Notes under the pieces: model-generated
The model's input: the letters and a program-made list of their open reading frames with translations, nothing else
Databases searched by the model: none
What the model was told of the DNA's origin: nothing
NCBI GenBank assembly: GCA_913778505.1
Contig: CAJYWD010000047.1
Coordinates: forward strand, 1 to 64,000
Length of the DNA stretch: 64,000 nucleotides
Direction of reading: 5' to 3'
Origin: an uncultured Chryseobacterium sp.
GTDB lineage: Bacteria; Bacteroidota; Bacteroidia; Flavobacteriales; Weeksellaceae
Shown: positions 58,252 through 64,000 of the stretch, in pieces
Position numbering within the stretch: the stretch's first letter is position 1
How the letters are laid out: the number at the start of each line of letters is the position of its first letter
Translations under genes and position numbers: made by a program

Positions 58252-59235
58252 TTACAAACTCAAATCCACTTTTGCTTCGTTAAATTCTTTAATGAGATTT
58301 TCAAAAACCTCTTCGACTGGCAGAATTTTATCGATCAATGCAGAAACCTGTCCTATTTCCAGCTCTCCTTCCGCCAGATCGCCTTCGAACATTCCGCGTT
58401 TGGCCCGGGCTCTTCCAAGCGTTTCTTTCAGAGCTTCAACATTTCTTCCTGATTCATACAAAGCTTCCAGATCCTGGTAGAATTTGTTCTTAACCAAACG
58501 AACCGGCGCTAATTCCTTCAAAGTGAGCTGCGTATCGCCTTCTTTGAGTTCGACAATCTTATTTTTGAAATTATCGTGAGAACTGGCTTCTAAGGTTGCG
58601 GCAAAACGAGAACCGATCTGAACACCGTCTGCACCAAGAATCATCGCTGCTTTCATCTGACTTCCCAATCCGATGCCGCCCGCTGCAATCAAAGGAATAT
58701 CGATATGTCTGCGCACATTAGGGATGAGGCAAAGCGTCGTGGTTTCGTCTCGTCCGTTGTGTCCTCCTGCTTCAAAACCTTCTGCCACAACGGCATCCAC
58801 GCCTGCTTCCTGGCATTTTACTGCAAACTTTGCACTGGAAACCACGTGCGCCACTTGGATGCCTTCCTTTTTCAGCGTTTCTGTATAGATCTTCGGATTG
58901 CCAGCAGATGTGAAAACGATTTTTACGCCTTCATCCAAAATGATATTAATGATGTCTTCAAGATTTGGATAAAGCAAAGCTACATTGACACCGAAAGGTT
59001 TATCCGTTGCCGCTTTGCATTTTCTGATGTTTTCCCGCAATACATCCGGGTACATACTGGCAGAACCGATCAGTCCCAATCCTCCGTTATTCGAAACTGC
59101 AGAAGCCAATCTCCAGCCGGAATGCCAGATCATACCACCCTGAATGATTGGATATCTGATCCCGAAAAGTTGTGTGATTCGATTCATTCTGTTGTATTGT
59201 TTTTGGGCAATTCCAAAATCTATAAAGCTGGACAT
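58252..59235 (-). CDS. Nitronate monooxygenase family protein
   Basis: LFGIRYPIIQGGMIWHSGWRLASAVSNNGGLGLIGSASM; VVAEGFEAGGHNGRDETTTL; LIAAGGIGLGSQMKAAMILGADGVQIGSRF. Confidence 0.95.
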   Translation of the reverse strand: MSSFIDFGIAQKQYNRMNRITQLFGIRYPIIQGGMIWHSGWRLASAVSNNGGLGLIGSASMYPDVLRENIRKCKAATDKPFGVNVALLYPNLEDIINIILDEGVKIVFTSAGNPKIYTETLKKEGIQVAHVVSSAKFAVKCQEAGVDAVVAEGFEAGGHNGRDETTTLCLIPNVRRHIDIPLIAAGGIGLGSQMKAAMILGADGVQIGSRFAATLEASSHDNFKNKIVELKEGDTQLTLKELAPVRLVKNKFYQDLEALYESGRNVEALKETLGRARAKRGMFEGDLAEGELEIGQVSALIDKILPVEEVFENLIKEFNEAKVDLSL

Positions 59236-59316
59236 TGATTATTTTTTTCAAAAATAACAAAACTTGAACGATGCTGAAAGTTTTCGGTGATGACAAATAT
59301 TTCTATGTTGCGAAGC

Positions 59317-59397
59317 GCGCCCCGACCTGAGCGGCTATCCTTTTTGCGAGAGGCTATGCCGAGCAAAAAGATAATAGCGGAGGGCGGATAAAGGCGC
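59317..59397 (+). ncRNA. Dispersed structured element, copy F
   Basis: GCGCC-CCGACCTGAGCGGC-TAT-C-CTTTTTGC...GCAAAAAG-ATA-ATAGCGGAGGGCGGATAAA-GGCGC. Confidence 0.65.
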
Positions 59398-59439
59398 CCC
59401 AATCGTTTTAATTCTTATTTTTACAAAAAAAATTACAGT

Positions 59440-60228
59440 TTGGACTTATCTCTTAGAACAGTTACGGTCACTAGATATATTCTTCCGCTGCGCGAGGGCG
59501 GTTCTTTGCCGGCATTGGCAGAGGCGGATGACGATTTTAAATACGTCCTGAAATTCCGCGGTGCCGGACACGGTGTGAAAGCTTTGATTTCCGAATTGAT
59601 AGGCGGAAAAATAGCACAGGTTCTGGGTTTCCGGATTCCGGAGCTCGTATTTGCCAACCTTTCCGAAGATTTTGGGCGGAGTGAGGCTGATGAGGAAATC
59701 CAGGATTTGCTAAAGAACAGTTGCGGGCTGAATCTCGCTTTGCATTATCTTTCCGGGGCAATGACGTACGATCCTGGCGCTGTGACAATAGGCACAACGT
59801 TATCCTCCGAAATTGTCTGGCTGGATGCCTTTCTTACCAATATCGACCGGACATTCCGCAATACCAATATGCTGATGTGGAACCAGGAGCTCTGGCTGAT
59901 AGACAATGGCGCTTCCCTCTACTTCCACCATAACTGGGACAATTGGGAGAAAAATGCAGTAAGTCCTTTTGTGATGATAAAAGACCACGTTTTGCTACCT
60001 CAGGCTTCTGAGCTGGATAATGTGGATGCACGATTCAAAGCATTATTGACAGACGGAGTTTTAAGGGAAATTGTAGAGCTGATTCCCGAAGAATGGCTCC
60101 ATTGGAGTGATACTGAGCTGGAGCCGGCAGAAATCCGGGATGTGTATTACCAATTCCTGATCCTGAGGCGTGACCATTCCCATAACTTTTTAAATGAAGC
60201 GAAAAATGCAAGAGCCAAAGTTATATGA
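59440..60228 (+). CDS. HipA-like kinase family protein
   Basis: YVLKFRGAGHGVKALISELIGGKIAQVLGFRIPELVFANL; DAFLTNIDRTFRNTNMLMWNQELWLIDNGASLYFHHNW (HipA-like catalytic core). Confidence 0.85.
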   Translation: MDLSLRTVTVTRYILPLREGGSLPALAEADDDFKYVLKFRGAGHGVKALISELIGGKIAQVLGFRIPELVFANLSEDFGRSEADEEIQDLLKNSCGLNLALHYLSGAMTYDPGAVTIGTTLSSEIVWLDAFLTNIDRTFRNTNMLMWNQELWLIDNGASLYFHHNWDNWEKNAVSPFVMIKDHVLLPQASELDNVDARFKALLTDGVLREIVELIPEEWLHWSDTELEPAEIRDVYYQFLILRRDHSHNFLNEAKNARAKVI

Positions 60229-60589
60229 ATACGCAGTAATTCGCCTGGTACCGAAGCCGGAGCGCGAGGAGTTTTTCAATGTCGGTCTCATCATGTTTTC
60301 CAAGCGTGAGAAATTCATACAGGTTAAGATCCATCTTTGTGAGGAGAAATTCCGGGTGATCCGTTCGAAAATTGATTATAATGATGTGATGCGGCATTTG
60401 GAATCCTTCGTCAGTATTGCCAAGGGCGATAAGTCAGCGGGTCCTATTGCTCAACTGGATATTCCGGAACGTTTCCGATGGCTGACTGCAGTGAAGAGTT
60501 CCATTATCCAGACTTCCAGGCCTCATCCGGGAGCCAGTATGAACCTGAATAGCACCTTTGACAGACTATTCCAGGAGTTGGTTTTGTGA
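60206..60589 (+). CDS. DUF3037 domain protein, overlapping HipA-like gene
   Basis: YEYAVIRLVPKPEREEFFNVGLIMFSKREKF; DYNDVMRHLESF; GPIAQLDIPERFRWLTAVKSSIIQTSRPHPG. Confidence 0.9.
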   Translation: MQEPKLYEYAVIRLVPKPEREEFFNVGLIMFSKREKFIQVKIHLCEEKFRVIRSKIDYNDVMRHLESFVSIAKGDKSAGPIAQLDIPERFRWLTAVKSSIIQTSRPHPGASMNLNSTFDRLFQELVL

Positions 60590-60765
60590 AGTAGCCAAAA
60601 AATAATAAATCAGAAGGGAATATAAGTGCAGTTGTATTCTGCCAAAAAATGAATGCTCTTATCGATATGCATAGCATCCCAAAGCTATTCTGCTAAGTTA
60701 TAATCAATGAATAAGTGATTGGACATGGTGATTCTGAGTTGAGAGGCAATCATTAAAATTATTTT

Positions 60766-61070
60766 CACGTGAGTTGGGGTAAAGGATTTATAAATCGCAA
60801 AGCCAAACAAAAAATTGATGATTTGATTGTCCATAATGAAGGTAGACAAACGTACTCCGACAAGCTCAGTGTAAACTACAAACTTATCAATGGGGAGACA
60901 AAAGTTTTGTTTTACTTTGATAAACGAAATCTAAGATTCGACGTAGTCAACTGGCACTGTTAGACCCAAAATCATTTTAGAGGGTATATTCCTATGTTTC
61001 TTTGCTATAATGACAATTCAGCATTGTAAGATCAATAATTTAATCAATTCCCTATCCCGAATTCAGGTTA
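60766..61070 (+). repeat. ~305-bp dispersed repeat, copy 2
   Basis: Inverted copy of 8506-8810; ends TATCCCGAATTCAGGTTA. Confidence 0.88.
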
Positions 61071-61413
61071 TTTTAACCTCTCTGCTTTACAGCCTTAGAA
61101 AACCAGTACGGCTTATGTAGACCATTAACGTACAGATAGACCACTTTCGGAATTATAGTATATTTCGGAAATATTGCAAAGGGGTAATTTCTGAGATCAT
61201 TCGCACAACCATGCACGCTACCTGCTGCCAGAATCATTGCCGTTGCAGCCCGCACATCCTCTACTCTTGGTTTTGCCGCTCATAGACCCAGCATGGGCGG
61301 ACAGCGATTATATTTGGAGATTATTGTTAACTTTGATACATAAAATAATTTACCAGGTAGATTCCTGCACGCCGTGAGATCGGCAGGAATTGAAGTGATA
61401 ACAAAAACACAAT

Positions 61414-61779
61414 ATGATGCCAGTTTTACATACCATCAAGGCTTATCTTCATGATAATACCTTCACGTCTCAAGATGTTACCAATTACATAGCCCGCACG
61501 GTAAGCGATCGCTCCCTGAGCATCAAAGAGGTTTGCGAAGCTGCTGTCAGCCGCGGCAATGCCGAAGTGGAAGCTGCGGCGATGCAGTACACCGTAGAAT
61601 TATTCCTAAAAGAAATGGCCTACCAGCTCTGCGACGGCTACTCCGTCAGCACAGGCTATTTCACAGCTTCTGCCCGGATCAAGGGTGTTTTCTCAGGTCC
61701 CGATGATCATTATGACCCGGCGAGGCACAGCCTCCGCTTCCAGATCACACAGGTGCGGTGTACAAGAATTGAAGCCTAG
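61414..61779 (+). CDS. HU-like DNA-binding domain protein (Bacteroidetes type)
   Basis: SLSIKEVCEAAVSRGNAEVEAAAMQYTVELFLKEMAYQLCDGYSVSTGYFTASARIKGVF. Confidence 0.7.
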   Translation: MMPVLHTIKAYLHDNTFTSQDVTNYIARTVSDRSLSIKEVCEAAVSRGNAEVEAAAMQYTVELFLKEMAYQLCDGYSVSTGYFTASARIKGVFSGPDDHYDPARHSLRFQITQVRCTRIEA

Positions 61780-61925
61780 GTATATGATTAGCCCAATGAT
61801 GGCGCTGTAATGAGGATATAGAAACCGGCGAAAGCAGATAACGCACAAGGAAATGCTTTAGAATCCACTTGCATGAGCATCCTATTAAATTCAATAAAAC
61901 ACATATAAAACAAAAACACAGTACT

Positions 61926-62357
61926 ATGAACAAGCCCACCGACCGTAAAAACGAACTGGCCATGCAATTCCTCATCTTCCTGGATCAGCACATTGAGGAC
62001 GTGGTGAAAGGTCGCCAGACGGAATTCTTCAGTATCAGGACTATCGCCGATAACATGGCAGTTTCCCATACCCATTTTTCCTTTGTGATTAAGGATGTAC
62101 TGGGCCAGAAGCCCTGCCATTATTATGACCAGAAAATTATAGACAAGGCCAAGAATATGCTAGGCGAGCAGAATATGACTCCTGCGGATGTAGCACGCAG
62201 GCTGACCTACGATCCCAGCAATTTTTCCAAGTTCTTCAAAAAATGGACAGGTGAGACGCCCGGGCAGTATAAAAGCCACTATGGATCCGTCAATATCAGC
62301 GGGGAGGCAGTTGCTTGCGTCAACGGGTCACAGCCTGATCTTCCGTCAGACTCCTGA
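61926..62357 (+). CDS. AraC-family HTH regulator (start trimmed)
   Basis: SIRTIADNMAVSHTHFSFVIKDVLGQKPCHYYDQKIIDKAKNML...DVARRLTYDPSNFSKFFKKWTGETPGQYK. Confidence 0.9.
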   Translation: MNKPTDRKNELAMQFLIFLDQHIEDVVKGRQTEFFSIRTIADNMAVSHTHFSFVIKDVLGQKPCHYYDQKIIDKAKNMLGEQNMTPADVARRLTYDPSNFSKFFKKWTGETPGQYKSHYGSVNISGEAVACVNGSQPDLPSDS

Positions 62358-62462
62358 AAAAACAGGAAGACATAGCGCCATAGATTGTCTTGAAATCCAG
62401 CATAGAGACCTTTGGCGAGCTGTAGCCGCATTCTCCGGCCGCATAGTAACGTTGGGAAGCAG

Positions 62463-63353
62463 TTACTTTGCTATGCCTTCCCTATGTACCAAATCCATAG
62501 AGAATGCGGGCAGGCAGATGGCCATATACTCGCAAGGTTCATTAAAGGGATTGGAATACCGCACACGTGCGCCTTTTGCTATCATGATACTTTGCCCTTT
62601 GTCAAGTATCACTGCCTCGCCGTCGATTTCAAAATGCTTCCTGCCAGAGATGATTATCGTAAACTCATCAAACTCCGGTGTCTGATGCGGCTCGCTCCAG
62701 CGGGGCGGCGCAACCATCCGGGCAATGGAAATATTGGATGTCTGAGTGGAGTTGCCCCAGTGTTCTTCTATTAGCTTTCCGTCCGTAGTGGGCACTACAA
62801 AAGGACTTGCCTGGATTCTGTACTTTTTCATATTCAGATCATCTTTTTTATTGATTTGATAGACAACATTCAATCTTTCCGGTTCATAAGCATAGGCCAC
62901 ATTGAGCTCACCTATCATTGTCGCCCCTAACTTTTCCATGGCTTTGCGAGAGCGGATATTATCCTTACCGACGTGGAAATTAACCGTAACTACGAACCGG
63001 AAAATATAATCCAGCATTAGTTTCTTCACCTGCGGATTCAGTGTCGAGCCCCAGAATTTTGTCGCATAAAATGTATAGCCAATGAATATGGAATGCTCTT
63101 CCGGGTCATAATCATAAAATCTTGTGCTTCCGGCAATCTCACCGGTATTTTTGTCAATGATTTTAAAAGCACCTCCACTTTCCATCGCACCCTGAAAGAA
63201 ATTCTCAAAAACCTCTCTTTTGTACCGGTCTTTATTGGGATGCTGTTCCCAAATTTCAGGGTCAGAAGCTACTGCAAACAATGGCTCAAAGTCATTTTCT
63301 ACTAACGGAATTAGTCTTACAAAGTCGTTTTCTAAGGTTGGTTGGATATTCAT
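62463..63353 (-). CDS. GNAT acetyltransferase-cupin fusion protein
   Basis: N-terminal GNAT (DNIRSRKAMEKLGATMIGEL); C-terminal cupin (HQTPEFDEFTIIISGRKHFEIDGEAVILDKGQSIMIAKGARVRYSNP) in one frame. Confidence 0.85.
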   Translation of the reverse strand: MNIQPTLENDFVRLIPLVENDFEPLFAVASDPEIWEQHPNKDRYKREVFENFFQGAMESGGAFKIIDKNTGEIAGSTRFYDYDPEEHSIFIGYTFYATKFWGSTLNPQVKKLMLDYIFRFVVTVNFHVGKDNIRSRKAMEKLGATMIGELNVAYAYEPERLNVVYQINKKDDLNMKKYRIQASPFVVPTTDGKLIEEHWGNSTQTSNISIARMVAPPRWSEPHQTPEFDEFTIIISGRKHFEIDGEAVILDKGQSIMIAKGARVRYSNPFNEPCEYMAICLPAFSMDLVHREGIAK

Positions 63354-63356
63354 TTA

Positions 63357-63435
63357 TTTGATGGATTTTGAATGATGGATGTTGGATGTCGGATTAAAAT
63401 TAAGAAATATCGAACCTAGAATTTCGAATCTTAAA
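63357..63435. repeat. 7-bp-period degenerate array
   Basis: tttgatg gattttg aatgatg gatgttg gatgtcg gattaaa ... atcgaac ctagaat ttcgaat cttaaac cttgaat. Confidence 0.6.
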
Positions 63436-63442
63436 CCTTGAA

Positions 63443-64000
63443 TCAAAAAAGTATGGCTTTCTCCAGTTCTAATAGTTTCTGCTTTCGCCAGATTCCACCG
63501 CCGTAACCGGTCAATGTTCCGTTGGTTCCGATGACCCTGTGGCAAGGAATGACGATTGATATTTTATTAAGGCCGTTTGCGTTGGCAACCGCTCTCACCG
63601 CTTTTGGATTTCCGAGAATGTCTGCCTGTTGCTGATAACTCCTGGTGGTTCCGTAAGGTATCGTTCTCAGCATCTCCCAAACCTTCCTTTGAAAATCTGT
63701 CCCAACGGGAGCAAGCGGAACGGTAAAATCCAGTCTTTTTCCCTCGAAATATTGCGTTAATTCTGTTTCTAAAGTTTTGAAATGGGGATTCTCACCTTGA
63801 ATAATATTCGCTTCGAAGTATTTTGATATTTCTTCCAATTCTTTAGTTAATGATTTTCTGTCGGAGTATTCTAAGAGACAAATTCCGTTTTCATTGGCAC
63901 AGGCAATCATTGTCCCGAGCGGCGTTTCGATTCTTTTGAGGTCAATTATCTTCCCGAATTTTGAATTCCTGGGCGATACTCCAATGATGGATTTGAAGCT
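63443..64000 (-). CDS. ada: Bifunctional Ada-type regulator/O6-methylguanine-DNA methyltransferase (partial, N-terminus beyond window)
   Basis: SIVIPCHRVIGTNGTLTGYGGGIWRKQKLLELE active site; frame stays open upstream with FKSIIGVSPRNSKFG (AraC-like end) to window edge. Confidence 0.88.
   Translation of the reverse strand, partial: SFKSIIGVSPRNSKFGKIIDLKRIETPLGTMIACANENGICLLEYSDRKSLTKELEEISKYFEANIIQGENPHFKTLETELTQYFEGKRLDFTVPLAPVGTDFQRKVWEMLRTIPYGTTRSYQQQADILGNPKAVRAVANANGLNKISIVIPCHRVIGTNGTLTGYGGGIWRKQKLLELEKAILF

Noticed and set aside
60769-60963. 64-aa ORF MSWGKGFINRKAKQKIDD... as a gene
   Set aside because: Inside the dispersed 305-bp repeat; the other copy has frame breaks, so treated as a remnant.
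61073-61255. 60-aa minus-strand ORF
   Set aside because: No recognisable motif or promoter, in a decayed accessory gap.

Overview
64 kb of a Bacteroidota (Flavobacteriia, probably Chryseobacterium-like) chromosome. This is inferred from gene content, TAnnTTTG-type promoter motifs and AT-rich spacers. Most of it is ordinary core genome: ruvX-like, def, mutS2-like, dnaA, pgl-zwf-gnd, tRNA-Leu, transporters. Distinct modules are: (1) a kdp K+-uptake locus with split KdpD/histidine kinase, an NtrC-type regulator, an embedded porin and a chain of tiny ORFs including an untracked kdpF; (2) a partial ars locus with two identical predicted ArsR operators; (3) an OLD-family ATPase/TOPRIM gene flanked by an 18-bp direct repeat; (4) a same-strand cluster of ATP-grasp enzymes, GCS2-type ligase, GATase and esterase that looks like an uncharacterised small-molecule or peptide pathway; (5) a HipA-like kinase plus DUF3037 pair. 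The most unusual non-coding structure is of two kinds. First, locus-specific arrays with a 7-bp period lie directly upstream of many start codons. Second, a dispersed family of ~80-130 bp elements shows covarying stems and a conserved bulged C, so it is probably a structured RNA. A 4-copy ~105-bp tandem repeat and a ~305-bp inverted dispersed repeat pair are also present. All family calls are from reading the sequence only; no searches were run.
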